Shown: positions 1 to 9,397 of the stretch, piece after piece | How positions within the stretch are numbered: position 1 is the stretch's first letter | Layout of the letters: each line of letters starts with the position of its first letter | Assembly: GCF_020906275.1 (NCBI RefSeq) | Contig: NZ_CP086727.1 | Location: 2,480,001 to 2,544,000 of the forward strand | Reading direction: 5' to 3' | DNA length: 64,000 nucleotides | Source: Parasphingorhabdus litoris DSM 22379 | GTDB lineage: Bacteria > Pseudomonadota > Alphaproteobacteria > Sphingomonadales > Sphingomonadaceae | Made by a program: the position numbers and the translations under genes | Notes under the pieces: generated by a model | What the model saw: the letters and a program-made list of their open reading frames with translations, nothing else | Databases searched by the model: none | What the model was told of the DNA's origin: nothing

Positions 1-307
1 GGGTCTTGCCCTTAACCGCTGCACGGTAACCAACGCCGCTGATTTCTAGCACCTTGGTAAAGCCTTCGGTCACACCGTCGACAAGGTTCTGAACCAGTGT
101 CCGCTGCATGCCCCAGTAAGAGCGTGCGCGCGTGGTCTTATTTGCCGGGGTTACCAACAAACCGCCATCGCTCAGCTCATAGGTCAGATCATCAACCATA
201 GGGGTTGAAAGTTCGCCCTTGGGTCCTTTGATCTTTACCAGACCGTCATCCAGAGTGGCGGTAACACCATCAGGAATGCTTACTGCTTTTTTGCCGATAC
301 GAGACAT
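1..307 (-). CDS. rplF: 50S ribosomal protein L6, partial (C-terminus outside window)
   Basis: L6 binds 23S rRNA near the GTPase-associated centre of the large subunit. The visible 102 codons begin [15 protein letters not shown] and continue through KGPKGELS and SYWGMQRTLVQNLVDGVTEGF to YRAAVKGKT, which is the N-terminal L6 domain. The start ATG shares bases with the rpsH stop (TAATG arrangement), so it is translationally coupled as the next spc-operon gene. The rest of the gene lies beyond position 1. Confidence 0.95.
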   Translation of the reverse strand, partial: MSRIGKKAVSIPDGVTATLDDGLVKIKGPKGELSTPMVDDLTYELSDGGLLVTPANKTTRARSYWGMQRTLVQNLVDGVTEGFTKVLEISGVGYRAAVKGKT

Positions 308-702
308 TAGAACACCTCTGCGAGTACTTCGCCGCCGACATTCTGCTGGCGCGCTTCTGCGTCAGACAAAACACCTTTTGGCGTCGAAACGATTGTGATG
401 CCCAGGCCATTGCGCACTGATGGCAGTTCCTGTGAACCGCTGTAGATACGACGACCAGGCTTTGAAACGCGGGCCACGTGGCGGATAGCCGGCTCGCCTT
501 CAAAATATTTCAGTTCAATACGAAGACCAGGGTGCTTGTTCACCTCTTCTTCGCTGTAGCCGCGAATATAACCTTCGCGCTGCAGAACTTCGAGAACAGC
601 ACCGCGCAATTTGGAAGCAGGTGAAACCACACTGTCCTTACGTGCTTGCTGTCCGTTACGGATGCGGGTGAGCATATCACCCAAGGGATCGGTAAAAGCC
701 AT
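307..702 (-). CDS. rpsH: 30S ribosomal protein S8
   Basis: S8 binds 16S rRNA helix 21 and is an early assembly protein; in enterobacteria it also represses the spc operon. The 131 aa length is normal. The N-terminus [18 protein letters not shown] and the C-terminal [13 protein letters not shown] ... GGEVLAEVF are diagnostic. It lies 12 bases after rpsN and overlaps the rplF start by one base. Whether S8 autoregulates this operon here cannot be seen. Confidence 0.97.
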   Translation of the reverse strand: MAFTDPLGDMLTRIRNGQQARKDSVVSPASKLRGAVLEVLQREGYIRGYSEEEVNKHPGLRIELKYFEGEPAIRHVARVSKPGRRIYSGSQELPSVRNGLGITIVSTPKGVLSDAEARQQNVGGEVLAEVF

Positions 703-714
703 ATTATCTTCCCT

Positions 715-1020
715 TTACCAGCTGGATTTCGTTACGCCGGGGATAAGGCCTTTATTGGCCATATCACGCAGCTCGATGCGGCAGAGACGGAACTTGCGGT
801 AATAGCCGCGTGGACGCCCTGTGGTTTCGCAGCGGTTACGCACGCGGGTTGGATTACCGTTGCGCGGAATTTCCGCCATTTTAAGACGCGCCATCAAACG
901 CTCAGTCTCATCAAGAGACTCATCGTTGGCCATCGCCTTCAACTTCGCATAACGACCGGCATATTTCTTCACCAGCTTCTTGCGACGTTCGTTTTTATTA
1001 ATGGAACTCAGTTTCGCCAT
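715..1020 (-). CDS. rpsN: 30S ribosomal protein S14
   Basis: S14 sits in the head of the small subunit. The protein is 101 aa, the long zinc-independent form: the four-cysteine zinc ribbon of the short form is absent. The C-terminal signature [17 protein letters not shown] with RELRDMA-like helix ([16 protein letters not shown]) and terminal TKSSW are typical. It lies between rplE and rpsH, as in the standard spc operon. Confidence 0.97.
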   Translation of the reverse strand: MAKLSSINKNERRKKLVKKYAGRYAKLKAMANDESLDETERLMARLKMAEIPRNGNPTRVRNRCETTGRPRGYYRKFRLCRIELRDMANKGLIPGVTKSSW

Positions 1021-1088
1021 GACTTAAGTTCTCTTCCTTTCTTGCGTGTCTCCGAAAACCGGAAACTTAAAAAATTGTCTCTCGCGGA

Positions 1089-1664
1089 TTATGCCGCTGC
1101 TTGCTCTTCTTCCTGCGGGAACGGGAAACCGAACAGTTTCAAAAGCTCACGAGCTTCATCGTTCGTTTTCGCGCTAGTCGTCACGATAATGTCCATGCCG
1201 CGCACCACGTCGATGTCGTCATAGGCAATCTCAGGAAAAATAATCTGCTCTTTAATGCCCATGGCAAAGTTGCCACGACCATCAAAACTCTTTGGGTTCA
1301 GACCGCGAAAGTCACGAATACGCGGCATAGCCACCGTAATCAGACGATCGAGAAATTCGTACATCCGCTCACGGCGCAATGTCACTTTACAACCAATCGG
1401 CATGCCTTCACGCAGCTTGAATGTCGCGATTGACGTCTTGGCTTTGGTAATGACAGGCTTCTGACCAGCAATCAGTTCCATTTCAGCCGCAGCTGTCGTG
1501 GCTTTCTTCTTGTCCTGGCTACCTTCACCAACACCCATGTTCAGTGTGATCTTGGTGATCTTTGGCACTTCCATAGCATTGGAATAGTTGAACTTTTCCT
1601 GCATCGCTTTGACGATCTCATCGTCATATTTTTTGCGCATGCGTGGCAAATATTTATCAGCCAT
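1089..1664 (-). CDS. rplE: 50S ribosomal protein L5
   Basis: L5 contacts 5S rRNA and forms the B1b intersubunit bridge. The L5 signatures [18 protein letters not shown] and [14 protein letters not shown] are present, along with [19 protein letters not shown]. At 191 aa it is about a dozen residues longer than the E. coli protein because of a C-terminal tail ending [10 protein letters not shown]. The start overlaps the rplX end by 8 bases, consistent with coupled translation. Confidence 0.97.
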   Translation of the reverse strand: MADKYLPRMRKKYDDEIVKAMQEKFNYSNAMEVPKITKITLNMGVGEGSQDKKKATTAAAEMELIAGQKPVITKAKTSIATFKLREGMPIGCKVTLRRERMYEFLDRLITVAMPRIRDFRGLNPKSFDGRGNFAMGIKEQIIFPEIAYDDIDVVRGMDIIVTTSAKTNDEARELLKLFGFPFPQEEEQAAA

Positions 1665-1977
1665 CGACTTTCTCCCCGGATTTCACGGCCACACGGACCA
1701 TCTTTCCGTCTTTCTCTTCAAAGCGAACCCGTGTCGGCTTGCCATCTTTAGGATCGGCCAGAGCAACCTTGCTGATGTGCATTGGTGCTTCACGGCGTTC
1801 CAGACCACCTTGCGGGTTGGCCTGTGTCGGTTTGCGGTGACGCACAGCTACATTGGCCCCAGCGACGATAACTTTATCGTCTTTTGGCATAACCTTGGTC
1901 ACTTCACCGGACTTGCCCTTGTCCTTGCCGGACAGAACAACAACGGTGTCACCCTTTTTAATCTTTGCATTGGCCAT
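1657..1977 (-). CDS. rplX: 50S ribosomal protein L24
   Basis: L24 is an early large-subunit assembly protein. The 106 aa protein starts [21 protein letters not shown], a KOW-motif N-terminus, followed by the L24 region [27 protein letters not shown] in pieces. It starts 2 bases after rplN and its 3' end overlaps the rplE start by 8 bases. Confidence 0.97.
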   Translation of the reverse strand: MANAKIKKGDTVVVLSGKDKGKSGEVTKVMPKDDKVIVAGANVAVRHRKPTQANPQGGLERREAPMHISKVALADPKDGKPTRVRFEEKDGKMVRVAVKSGEKVDG

Positions 1978-1979
1978 GA

Positions 1980-2348
1980 TTATAGTACCTCCGGCGCAAG
2001 GCTGATGATTTTCATGTGCTTCTTGGCGCGCAGTTCGCGAACCACAGGGCCAAAGATACGCGTGCCAATAGGCTCCTGCGCATTGTTGACCAGCACAGCG
2101 GCGTTGCTGTCGAAGCGGATAACCGAACCGTCTTTGCGGCGGATATCTTTCTTCGTGCGTACGATCACAGCCCGGTGAACGTCACCTTTTTTGACCTTGC
2201 CGCGCGGAGCCGCTTCCTTGATCGACACAACAATAATGTCGCCAACGCCAGCAAAACGGCGCTTGGAACCGCCCAGCACCTTGATACACTGCACGCGTTT
2301 GGCTCCGCTATTATCAGCGACCTCCAAGTTCGATTGCATCTGGATCAT
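1980..2348 (-). CDS. rplN: 50S ribosomal protein L14
   Basis: L14 lies at the subunit interface (bridge B8). The 122 aa protein starts [20 protein letters not shown], the universal L14 N-terminus, and contains [20 protein letters not shown]. It heads the spc operon, 61 bases after rpsQ. That gap is larger than those around it and could hold a processing site or spc promoter, but no clear promoter is visible. Confidence 0.97.
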   Translation of the reverse strand: MIQMQSNLEVADNSGAKRVQCIKVLGGSKRRFAGVGDIIVVSIKEAAPRGKVKKGDVHRAVIVRTKKDIRRKDGSVIRFDSNAAVLVNNAQEPIGTRIFGPVVRELRAKKHMKIISLAPEVL

Positions 2349-2409
2349 GGATCCATTTCCTTCTTCATTCCGCCCCGAATGTTCGGAGCACAGTTAAACT
2401 TCGTCAGCT

Positions 2410-2721
2410 TCAGCTTTCGGCTTTGACTTCGCCTTCGTCTTCAGCAGTAATTTCAGCAACCTTTGGTGTTGCAGGAGCAGCAGCAGCGCCAACCCGTTCC
2501 AGCACCTTCCAAGTTTTCAACTTGGAAATCGGTTTTGTTTCCTCAATGCGCACAGTTTCACCAGTGCTCATCTCGTTCTTTTCGTCATGCGCGTGATATT
2601 TTTTCGAACGACGCATAATTTTCCCGTAAAGCGGATGCTTCACTTTGCGTTCGACATTGACGACAATGGTCTTATCACCTTTGTCTGACACTACCGTGCC
2701 GGTGAGAATACGTTTTGGCAT
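2410..2721 (-). CDS. rpsQ: 30S ribosomal protein S17 with C-terminal extension
   Basis: S17 is a primary 16S rRNA binder with an OB fold. The core [21 protein letters not shown] through [21 protein letters not shown] is typical and fills residues 1 to about 76. At 103 aa the protein is about 20 residues longer than E. coli S17 (84 aa), with an Ala-rich then acidic tail containing AAAAPATPK and [10 protein letters not shown]. Such tails are seen in sphingomonad relatives (recalled, not checked). It lies between rpmC and rplN. Confidence 0.96.
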   Translation of the reverse strand: MPKRILTGTVVSDKGDKTIVVNVERKVKHPLYGKIMRRSKKYHAHDEKNEMSTGETVRIEETKPISKLKTWKVLERVGAAAAPATPKVAEITAEDEGEVKAES

Positions 2722-2730
2722 ATCGGTTCC

Positions 2731-2943
2731 TTACGCCTTTTCTGCGACGGCGGCTTTCGCGCGCTCGTTCTGCAGGGTTTTAATCTTCGCAATCGTGCGA
2801 CGCACTTCGCGTATCCGACTTGGCTTTTCGAGCTGGTTGGTCGCAGACTGAAAGCGCAGGTTAAATGCCTCGCGCTTCAGCTCGCCCAGATCGCTTTCAA
2901 GCTGATCGTCGGTTTTGGTCCGCAAATCTTCTGTCTTGCTCAT
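2731..2943 (-). CDS. rpmC: 50S ribosomal protein L29
   Basis: L29 surrounds the polypeptide exit tunnel and helps dock SRP and trigger factor. The 70 aa two-helix protein starts MSKTEDLRTKTDDQLESDLG and contains the L29 signature LRFQSATNQLEKPSRIREVRR in pieces. The open frame extends 15 codons upstream into rplP, but the ATG at 2943, 4 bases after the rplP stop, gives the normal family length. Confidence 0.96.
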   Translation of the reverse strand: MSKTEDLRTKTDDQLESDLGELKREAFNLRFQSATNQLEKPSRIREVRRTIAKIKTLQNERAKAAVAEKA

Positions 2944-2947
2944 GTCC

Positions 2948-3379
2948 TTAACCTTCCAAATGTGACGTATCGCCAAGGCGAGCCACAACTTTTGTCTTGA
3001 TAGGGAGCTTCATCGCCGCACGCTCGAAAGCAACCGCAGCAATTGGGCCAGGAACACCATCCAGTTCAAACATGATCCGGCCTGGTTTTACCCGGCAAGC
3101 CCAATATTCAACCGAACCCTTACCTTTACCCTGACGAACTTCTGCTGGTTTCTTCGAAACCGGCACGTCTGGGAAGATACGGATCCACAAACGACCTTGC
3201 CGTTTGATGTGACGGGTGATCGCACGGCGAGCCGCTTCGATCTGACGCGCGGTGATCCGCTCTGGCTCCATGGCTTTCAGACCGTAAGAACCGAAGTTCA
3301 GCGTCGTGCCGCCTGGCGCCTTTCCTTTAATCCGGCCCTTATGAGCCTTCCGGAATTTTGTTTTCTTTGGTTGCAGCAT
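2948..3379 (-). CDS. rplP: 50S ribosomal protein L16
   Basis: L16 organises the A-site tRNA region of the large subunit. The 143 aa protein starts [19 protein letters not shown], with [19 protein letters not shown] and [19 protein letters not shown], all diagnostic. It sits between rpsC and rpmC. The C-terminus, [17 protein letters not shown], is slightly longer than that of E. coli L16 (136 aa). Confidence 0.97.
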   Translation of the reverse strand: MLQPKKTKFRKAHKGRIKGKAPGGTTLNFGSYGLKAMEPERITARQIEAARRAITRHIKRQGRLWIRIFPDVPVSKKPAEVRQGKGKGSVEYWACRVKPGRIMFELDGVPGPIAAVAFERAAMKLPIKTKVVARLGDTSHLEG

Positions 3380-3403
3380 GATGCTTTACCTATTCCCTAA
3401 AAA

Positions 3404-4099
3404 TCAACGAGAGGGGCGAACGCCGGAAGTTTGCGCTTCCACCATCAACCGATCCTGAGCCATCGGGTCGTGACCCAATATCTCGCCTTTGAAAATCCAG
3501 ACCTTGATACCGATAATGCCGTAAGCGGTAAGCGCTTCATGTTCAGCATAGTCGATATTGGCGCGCAGCGTATGGAGCGGCACGCGGCCTTCACGGTACC
3601 ATTCAACGCGGGCAATTTCTGCTCCGCCCAAACGGCCACCACAAACAATTTTAATACCTTCAGCACCTAGACGCAGAGCGGACTGAACAGCGCGCTTCAT
3701 CGCCCGGCGGAAAGCAACACGGCGGATCAACTGATCACCAATGCCCTGTGCCACCAATTGCGCGTCAACTTCTGGCTTGCGAATTTCAACAATGTTCAAA
3801 GAAACATCGCTGGAAGACATTTCACTGAGCTTGCGGCGCAGCTTCTCAATATCCGCGCCTTTCTTACCGATGATAACACCGGGGCGAGCCGCATAGATGG
3901 AAACGCGGCAAGTCTTGGCCGGACGCTCGATCACAACCTTGGAGATCGCAGCCTGTGGCACGGTTTCCAGGATATATTTGCGCATCTTGATGTCTTCCAT
4001 CAAGAGGTTGCCGTAATCAGCACCTTCCGCATACCAGCGGCTGTCCCAAGTCCGGTTAATCTGCAGGCGAAGCCCGATAGGATTACTCTTTTGACCCAT
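3404..4099 (-). CDS. rpsC: 30S ribosomal protein S3
   Basis: S3 forms part of the mRNA entry channel and contributes to helicase activity. The 231 aa protein starts [24 protein letters not shown] in the usual way. It has a type II KH domain with the GxxG loop in [15 protein letters not shown], and a C-terminal domain with [18 protein letters not shown]. It starts 3 bases after rplV. Confidence 0.97.
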   Translation of the reverse strand: MGQKSNPIGLRLQINRTWDSRWYAEGADYGNLLMEDIKMRKYILETVPQAAISKVVIERPAKTCRVSIYAARPGVIIGKKGADIEKLRRKLSEMSSSDVSLNIVEIRKPEVDAQLVAQGIGDQLIRRVAFRRAMKRAVQSALRLGAEGIKIVCGGRLGGAEIARVEWYREGRVPLHTLRANIDYAEHEALTAYGIIGIKVWIFKGEILGHDPMAQDRLMVEAQTSGVRPSR

Positions 4100-4102
4100 G
4101 GT

Positions 4103-4486
4103 TTACGCCTCTTCTTCTTCATGCTCACGCACAACAATGCGCACGCGGCTAAATGGCTTGATGATCTTGGCAGAGCGGCCACGTGCGCGGGCTTTCCAGC
4201 GCTTCATGGTCAGGCTTTTGCCAACACTGGCTTCCTGAACGATCAATGCGTCAACATCCAGATTATGGTTGTTTTCTGCATTGGCGATGGCGGAAGCGAG
4301 AACCTTGCTCACATCTTTGGCCATGCTCTTTTTAGAGAAGGACAGGATGTTCAAAGCGTCTTCTGCTTTCTTGCCGCGGATCAACTGTGCAACAAGGTTC
4401 AGCTTTTGGGCAGAACCACGAATGGAATTGCCAACAGCCAAAGCTTCATTGTCGCCAACGCGGCGGGGTGATGATGCCTTACCCAT
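4103..4486 (-). CDS. rplV: 50S ribosomal protein L22
   Basis: L22 lines the exit tunnel with its long beta hairpin. The 127 aa protein has the L22 features [38 protein letters not shown] and the hairpin tip [17 protein letters not shown]. It ends in an acidic EHEEEEA stretch. The start ATG overlaps the rpsS stop by one base, so translation is likely coupled. Confidence 0.97.
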   Translation of the reverse strand: MGKASSPRRVGDNEALAVGNSIRGSAQKLNLVAQLIRGKKAEDALNILSFSKKSMAKDVSKVLASAIANAENNHNLDVDALIVQEASVGKSLTMKRWKARARGRSAKIIKPFSRVRIVVREHEEEEA

Positions 4487-4761
4487 TATTTCTTGCCTTT
4501 TTTGTCAGCGCCATGGCCGTAATAGTTACGCGTAGGAGCGAACTCGCCAAGCTTGTGGCCAACCATGTCTTCATTCACGGAAACCGGAATGAATTTTTGA
4601 CCGTTATAAACATTGAAAGTCAGCCCAACAAAATCAGGGAGAACCGTAGAACGACGCGACCATGTCTTGATCGGCGAACGCTTGCTAGCTTCCTGAGCGT
4701 CTTGCGCTTTTTTCAGCAGATGGAGGTCAACAAATGGACCTTTTTTGATGGAACGAGCCAT
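4486..4761 (-). CDS. rpsS: 30S ribosomal protein S19
   Basis: S19 is in the small-subunit head and contacts S13 and the intersubunit bridges. The 91 aa protein starts [18 protein letters not shown] and contains [16 protein letters not shown] and [20 protein letters not shown]. It starts 2 bases after rplB and overlaps rplV by one base. Confidence 0.97.
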   Translation of the reverse strand: MARSIKKGPFVDLHLLKKAQDAQEASKRSPIKTWSRRSTVLPDFVGLTFNVYNGQKFIPVSVNEDMVGHKLGEFAPTRNYYGHGADKKGKK

Positions 4762-4763
4762 GC

Positions 4764-5600
4764 TTACCTCTTCTTCTTCGCGTGACGCGACCGGATGATC
4801 ATCTTGTCGGTCGTTTTATTCTTACGGGTACGAGCGCCCTTGGTTGGCTTGCCCCATGGTGTCACTGGGTGACGACCACCGGAGGTCCGACCTTCACCAC
4901 CACCATGCGGGTGATCGACAGGGTTTTTCGCAACACCACGTGTCAAAGGACGACGGCCCTTCCAACGGGTGCGGCCCGCTTTACCGAAATTCTGGTTCGA
5001 GTTGTCGGGGTTAGAAACCGCGCCAACCGTGCCCATGCAATCGCTGCGGATATAACGCTGTTCACCTGAGTTCAGGCGAACGATAACCATGCCGCGGTCA
5101 CGACCAACAATCTGGACATATGTACCAGCAGAGCGAGCAATCTGACCGCCCTTGCCTGGCTTCATTTCCACATTGTGGATGATCGTACCGATTGGCATCT
5201 GCGACAATTTCATCGCGTTACCAGGCTTCACGTCAACTTTTTCACCAGCGATGACAGTGTCACCAACGGCCATACGTTGCGGTGCCAAGATGTAGCTCAG
5301 CTCGCCGTCATCATATTTGATCAAAGCAATGAAAGCCGTCCGGTTAGGATCATATTCGATCCGCTCAACCGTTGCCGAAACATCGAACTTGCGGCGCTTG
5401 AAGTCCACCAGACGATATTTCTGCTTATGACCACCAGCGATACCGCGAGAGGTCACATGACCTTTGTTGTTGCGGCCGCCAGTTTTGCGCTTGCCTTCGA
5501 CAAGTTTCTTGACGGGCTTGCCTTTCCACAGGCCGCTCTTGTCGACCAGGATAAGACCACGCCGTGCGGGACTTGTCGGTTTATAGGATTTTAATGCCAT
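4764..5600 (-). CDS. rplB: 50S ribosomal protein L2
   Basis: L2 is needed for subunit joining and peptidyl transfer. The 278 aa length is normal. The signature around the conserved histidine, [21 protein letters not shown] in shorter pieces, is intact, as are [22 protein letters not shown] near residues 35-56 and the basic C-terminus [13 protein letters not shown]. It lies 5 bases after rplW. Confidence 0.97.
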   Translation of the reverse strand: MALKSYKPTSPARRGLILVDKSGLWKGKPVKKLVEGKRKTGGRNNKGHVTSRGIAGGHKQKYRLVDFKRRKFDVSATVERIEYDPNRTAFIALIKYDDGELSYILAPQRMAVGDTVIAGEKVDVKPGNAMKLSQMPIGTIIHNVEMKPGKGGQIARSAGTYVQIVGRDRGMVIVRLNSGEQRYIRSDCMGTVGAVSNPDNSNQNFGKAGRTRWKGRRPLTRGVAKNPVDHPHGGGEGRTSGGRHPVTPWGKPTKGARTRKNKTTDKMIIRSRHAKKKR

Positions 5601-5605
5601 TGCCC

Positions 5606-5914
5606 TTAAACTCCCGTGGTGATGTCGATCGTCTGGCCTTCAGCCAGCGTGACAACAGCCTTTTTAACATCGTTGCGCGTGTAGGGACGACCCTTCCAAC
5701 GCTTGGTTTTGCCCTTTTGCACCATCGTGTTCACGCCTTTGACTTTGACATCAAACAGCGCCTCGATAGCGGCTTTGATCTGCGGCTTGGTTGCGGTGTT
5801 CGCAACTTTGAAAACCACAGCGTTATTTTCGCTGAGCAAGGTTGATTTCTCGGTGATGTGTGGGCCGACAATTACGTCATAGTGACGAATGTCTACTGCT
5901 TCTTTTTTAGCCAT
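5606..5914 (-). CDS. rplW: 50S ribosomal protein L23
   Basis: L23 is at the exit tunnel and is the main docking point for trigger factor and SRP. The 102 aa protein contains [18 protein letters not shown] and [20 protein letters not shown], typical of L23. The frame is open 8 codons further upstream, but the ATG at 5914 gives [13 protein letters not shown], the usual N-terminus, and overlaps the rplD end by 8 bases. Confidence 0.96.
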   Translation of the reverse strand: MAKKEAVDIRHYDVIVGPHITEKSTLLSENNAVVFKVANTATKPQIKAAIEALFDVKVKGVNTMVQKGKTKRWKGRPYTRNDVKKAVVTLAEGQTIDITTGV

Positions 5915-6533
5915 TGAAGCGTGCCTCCAGCTTTTCAACCGCAGCGCGTGTCAGCACCAGGGTCTCATGGTTCAAAATGTCATAAACATTGGCACCAGCA
6001 GCGGACATCACATTGACGCGTGGAATGTTGTTCGATGCTTTAGAGAAAGCATCATTCACATCATCACCATCCATGACCAGTGCTGACTTGCCAAAACCGA
6101 GCTTCGTAATATTGGCCAGAAGAGCCTGTGTTTTGGCTTCTTTCATTTCAATATTCTCAAGCACGATCAAGTTGTCGTTCTTTGCTTTGTCGGACAGCGC
6201 CATTTTCAGACCCAGTGCGCGAACTTTCTTGTTCAGCGATGGGTTGAAGTCACGCTTGCGAGCACCGTGGGCTTTACCACCACCAACGAAGATAGGTGCA
6301 CGGCGATCACCATGACGAGCAGTACCACCGCCCTTTTGGTTACCGAACTTCTTACCGGTGCGGGCAATGTCACTACGCTCACGCGTTGGACGGGCCGTGC
6401 CGCGTGCTTTTTCACGTTGCCAGTTGACGACGCGGTGCAAAATGTCTGCGCGCGCTTCCAAACCGAACACGTCATCATTCAAATCGATGTCGCCTTTGGC
6501 TTTTGCGTCGAGGGTTTTCACTTTCAATTTCAT
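5907..6533 (-). CDS. rplD: 50S ribosomal protein L4
   Basis: L4 reaches into the exit tunnel; in E. coli it also represses the S10 operon by binding its leader RNA. The 208 aa protein has the L4 core [39 protein letters not shown] and the loop [20 protein letters not shown]. It starts 3 bases after rplC. See the structured rpsJ-rplC gap for a possible regulatory target, which is inference. Confidence 0.97.
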   Translation of the reverse strand: MKLKVKTLDAKAKGDIDLNDDVFGLEARADILHRVVNWQREKARGTARPTRERSDIARTGKKFGNQKGGGTARHGDRRAPIFVGGGKAHGARKRDFNPSLNKKVRALGLKMALSDKAKNDNLIVLENIEMKEAKTQALLANITKLGFGKSALVMDGDDVNDAFSKASNNIPRVNVMSAAGANVYDILNHETLVLTRAAVEKLEARFNG

Positions 6534-6536
6534 GGC

Positions 6537-7409
6537 TTAGCCCTCCTTCCCTGCATCATCTGCAGCATCAGATTTTTCTTCTGCTGGTGTTTCGGCAGGT
6601 GCTTCAGCTGGCGTTTCCGCTGCTGCTGCTGCGATTTCTTCATCGGTAGGACCGGTTGGCGCTTCGATCGCTGCATCGGCTTCGATCATGCCTGCTGGCG
6701 CATCTTCGGTCGCTGTTTCATCCGCGTTACGGCGCATGGCACCCGGGAATGGAACACCTTCGGGAAGAGCCACTTTCACGGCATCTTTAACCAGCAACCA
6801 GCCACCTTTGGAACCGGGAACGCTGCCACGCACAAAGATCAAACCGCGAGCGGCGTCTGTACGGACGATTTCCAGATTTTGTTGCGTGCGATTGCGCGCA
6901 CCCATGTGACCGGCCATCTTCTTACCTTTGAAGACCTTGCCTGGATCCTGGTTTTGACCAGTCGAACCGTGCGCACGGTGAGAGATGGAAACACCGTGGG
7001 TTGCGCGCATACCGCCGAAGCCCCAACGCTTCATGGCACCGGCAAAGCCCTTACCTTGTGTCACACCTTGAATATCGACCATCTGACCAGCAATAAAGTG
7101 GTCAGCCGTGATTGTTGCGCCAACTGGGAGCAAGCCTTCTTCGCTCTCAACCCGGAATTCAGCAACACGAGCCTTTGGCTCTACTTCTGCTTTTGCAAAA
7201 GCTTCACGTTGTGGTTTGTTTACATTTTTCGCTTTACGGGCACCTGCACCAAGCTGAACAGCAAAATAGCCATCCGGATCCTGTTTGCGGGCTCCAACAA
7301 CCTGACATTCTTCCAGGGAAAGAACGGTTACCGGCACATGCCGACCATCTTCCTGGAACAAGCGGGTCATCCCCATTTTTTTCGCGATCACGCCAGTACG
7401 CACGATCAT
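6537..7409 (-). CDS. rplC: 50S ribosomal protein L3 with long acidic C-terminal tail
   Basis: L3 nucleates large-subunit assembly and reaches the peptidyl transferase centre. The 290 aa protein is about 80 residues longer than E. coli L3 (209 aa). The core (residues 1 to about 220) includes [40 protein letters not shown] and [19 protein letters not shown]; the glutamine modified by PrmB in E. coli lies in this loop. Residues after about 225 form an Ala/Glu/Pro tail with repeated [17 protein letters not shown] units. SD AAGGAG precedes the ATG. Confidence 0.96.
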   Translation of the reverse strand: MIVRTGVIAKKMGMTRLFQEDGRHVPVTVLSLEECQVVGARKQDPDGYFAVQLGAGARKAKNVNKPQREAFAKAEVEPKARVAEFRVESEEGLLPVGATITADHFIAGQMVDIQGVTQGKGFAGAMKRWGFGGMRATHGVSISHRAHGSTGQNQDPGKVFKGKKMAGHMGARNRTQQNLEIVRTDAARGLIFVRGSVPGSKGGWLLVKDAVKVALPEGVPFPGAMRRNADETATEDAPAGMIEADAAIEAPTGPTDEEIAAAAAETPAEAPAETPAEEKSDAADDAGKEG

Positions 7410-7616
7410 TTCTCCTTACAGAGGCCCGGTCGCGGAATTGCCAGCGGGCGTGTTACAAAATACAAAGCCCCGAATTTTCGAATATCGCCCCGTCCGGGCT
7501 AAAGCGTTTGCCTGATCCAAAGATCAGGTAAACTAGACGGGGGACACATGACCCAGTTTGAACTGGCGGTTTCCCATGTCACCATTGCTCCATTCAGAGC
7601 AATGTCGTCACTCACA
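7410..7616 (-). promoter_or_regulatory. Structured 207-base gap between rpsJ and rplC (candidate leader)
   Basis: Neighbouring genes here overlap or lie a few bases apart, but this gap is 207 bases. The minus-strand RNA would form three clear hairpins: stem CATTGCTC/GAGCAATG (7583-7604), CCAGTT/AACTGG (7553-7566) inside an outer ACATG/CATGT pairing, and CCTGATC/GATCAGG (7511-7528). It has no plausible coding frame. It could be a ribosomal-protein leader, an internal promoter region or a processing site; the choice is inference. Confidence 0.45.
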
Positions 7617-7928
7617 TTAAGCGAGCTTAATCTCTACATTCACACCTGCAGCAAGGTCGAGCTTCATCAAAGCATCGACGGTTTGCGGCGTAGGCTGCAC
7701 GATGTCGAGCAACCTTTTGTAAGTCCGGACCTCAAACTGTTCACGTGACTTTTTGTCAACGTGTGGGCCGCGGTTTACGGTAAATTTTTCGATGCGCGTT
7801 GGCATTGGGATCGGTCCACGGATAAGCGCGCCAGTGCGGCGAGCTGTGTCAGCGATATCGCCGGTCGCCTGATCGAGAACCCGATGATCGAATGCTTTCA
7901 AGCGTATGCGAATATTCTGCGTTTCCAT
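7617..7928 (-). CDS. rpsJ: 30S ribosomal protein S10
   Basis: S10 (NusE) is in the small-subunit head and also joins the Nus antitermination complex. The 103 aa protein starts [20 protein letters not shown] and contains [21 protein letters not shown] and [19 protein letters not shown], all typical. SD AGG lies 5 bases before the ATG. A terminator behind tuf and a possible promoter at 7958-7986 suggest S10 starts its own transcription unit. Confidence 0.97.
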   Translation of the reverse strand: METQNIRIRLKAFDHRVLDQATGDIADTARRTGALIRGPIPMPTRIEKFTVNRGPHVDKKSREQFEVRTYKRLLDIVQPTPQTVDALMKLDLAAGVNVEIKLA

Positions 7929-7957
7929 AAGAACCTATACCAATGTCAAAGAGCCAA

Positions 7958-7986
7958 AAATAAACCGCCCCGATTTTCTCTCTCAA
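7958..7986 (-). promoter_or_regulatory. Possible rpsJ promoter
   Basis: Minus-strand TTGAGA (7986-7981), 17-base spacer, TTATTT (7963-7958), lying between the tuf terminator and rpsJ. It predicts a short leader of about 25 bases before the rpsJ ATG. Spacing is ideal but the -10 is degenerate. Confidence 0.3.
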
Positions 7987-8003
7987 AAAGAAGCCGGAGC
8001 GGC

Positions 8004-8039
8004 GAAAAACTGGCCGCCCGAATCAGTGACCCGGGCGGC
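8004..8039 (-). terminator. Rho-independent terminator downstream of tuf
   Basis: On the minus strand GCCGCCCG (8039-8032) pairs with CGGGCGGC (8020-8013), followed by CCA and a GTTTTTC run (8010-8004). It starts 15 bases past the tuf stop and separates the str block from the S10 block. Confidence 0.7.
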
Positions 8040-8053
8040 GATGCAGTCCTATA

Positions 8054-9244
8054 TTACTTTGTTACGGTGCTGACAACCCCAGAACCGACGGTGCGACCAC
8101 CTTCGCGAATAGCGAAGCGAAGACCGGAGTCCATAGCGATTGGCGCAATCAACTTCACGTTAATTGTCACGTTGTCACCAGGCATAACCATTTCCGTACC
8201 TTCTGGCAGGATAACTTCGCCGGTCACGTCCGTTGTACGGAAGTAGAATTGTGGGCGATAGTTAGCGAAGAATGGCGTATGACGGCCACCCTCGTCTTTC
8301 GACAACACGTAAACTTCTGCACTGAACTCTGTGTGAGGAGTGATCGAACCAGGCTTACAAAGAACCTGACCACGCTCAACTTCTTCACGAGCAACGCCGC
8401 GGATCAAGGCACCGATGTTATCGCCAGCTTCACCGCTGTCGAGCAACTTACGGAACATTTCAACGCCGGTAACCGTTGTTTTCGAGGTATCTTTGATACC
8501 AACGATTTCAACTTCGTCGCCAACATTCACAACGCCGGTTTCAACACGGCCGGTAACAACCGTACCACGACCAGAAATTGAGAACACGTCCTCGATTGGC
8601 ATCAGGAAGTCCTGGTCAACCGGACGGTCGGGCTGTGGAATGTGCTCATCAACAGCAGCCATCAGCTCAAGAATTTTCTCTTTACCGATATTGTCGTCAC
8701 GGCCTTCGAGAGCAGCCAGAGCAGAACCAGCAACGATGGGAATATTGTCGCCATCGAAGTCGTAAGAAGAAAGAAGTTCACGAACTTCCATTTCAACGAG
8801 CTCAAGCAGTTCTTCGTCGTCAACCTGATCAACTTTGTTCATGAAAACAACAAGAGCAGGAACGCCAACCTGACGAGCAAGCAGGATGTGCTCGCGAGTC
8901 TGTGGCATTGGACCGTCAGCTGCGTTCACAACCAGAATAGCACCGTCCATCTGAGCCGCGCCGGTGATCATGTTTTTAACATAGTCAGCGTGACCCGGGC
9001 AGTCGACGTGCGCATAGTGGCGGTTGTCTGTTTCATATTCAACGTGTGCCGTTGAAATGGTGATGCCGCGCTCACGCTCTTCCGGCGCCTTGTCAATGTT
9101 CGCGAAGTCTACGGCTTCACCGCCGCCAGATTCAGCAAGCACTTTCGTGATCGCTGCAGTCAGCGTGGTTTTACCGTGGTCAACGTGACCGATGGTGCCG
9201 ATGTTGCAATGCGGCTTATTGCGTTCAAACTTCTCTTTTGCCAT
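8054..9244 (-). CDS. tuf: Elongation factor Tu
   Basis: EF-Tu delivers aminoacyl-tRNA to the ribosomal A site as a GTPase. The 396 aa protein has [15 protein letters not shown] (P-loop), the RGITIS switch I motif, DCPGHADY (G3), [11 protein letters not shown] (G4) and GSALAALEG (G5), then the two beta-barrel domains ending [13 protein letters not shown]. Length is normal. It follows fusA after a 153-base gap that may hold a promoter. Only one tuf copy is inside the window; a second copy elsewhere is possible. Confidence 0.98.
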   Translation of the reverse strand: MAKEKFERNKPHCNIGTIGHVDHGKTTLTAAITKVLAESGGGEAVDFANIDKAPEERERGITISTAHVEYETDNRHYAHVDCPGHADYVKNMITGAAQMDGAILVVNAADGPMPQTREHILLARQVGVPALVVFMNKVDQVDDEELLELVEMEVRELLSSYDFDGDNIPIVAGSALAALEGRDDNIGKEKILELMAAVDEHIPQPDRPVDQDFLMPIEDVFSISGRGTVVTGRVETGVVNVGDEVEIVGIKDTSKTTVTGVEMFRKLLDSGEAGDNIGALIRGVAREEVERGQVLCKPGSITPHTEFSAEVYVLSKDEGGRHTPFFANYRPQFYFRTTDVTGEVILPEGTEMVMPGDNVTINVKLIAPIAMDSGLRFAIREGGRTVGSGVVSTVTK

Positions 9245-9273
9245 TTTTTCTTACCTCTAATTTCTATCGTCTT

Positions 9274-9305
9274 GATAGTCTGTGCCGCGCTTTGGCGAGA
9301 CTATC
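9274..9305 (-). promoter_or_regulatory. Inverted repeat in the tuf leader
   Basis: An exact 8-base inverted repeat, GATAGTCT ... AGACTATC with a 16-base loop, sits 30 to 60 bases upstream of the tuf ATG. A TTGACA hexamer (minus strand, 9317-9312) lies just before it, but no good -10 follows at 16-18 bases. It could be a leader hairpin or operator. Confidence 0.35.
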
Positions 9306-9397
9306 CAAATCTGTCAACACCCTTTTAACCTCTAGGCTTTTTTCTTGAGCCAGAACCAAAAGGTAAGCGCGGTTACTCGTAAAAAGAGCAGCGGCGA

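Noticed and set aside
6267..7502. Long plus-strand open frame (about 411 codons) across rplC
   Set aside because: It is the antisense shadow of rplC and its neighbour, in a region fully explained by ribosomal proteins, with unnatural residue content.
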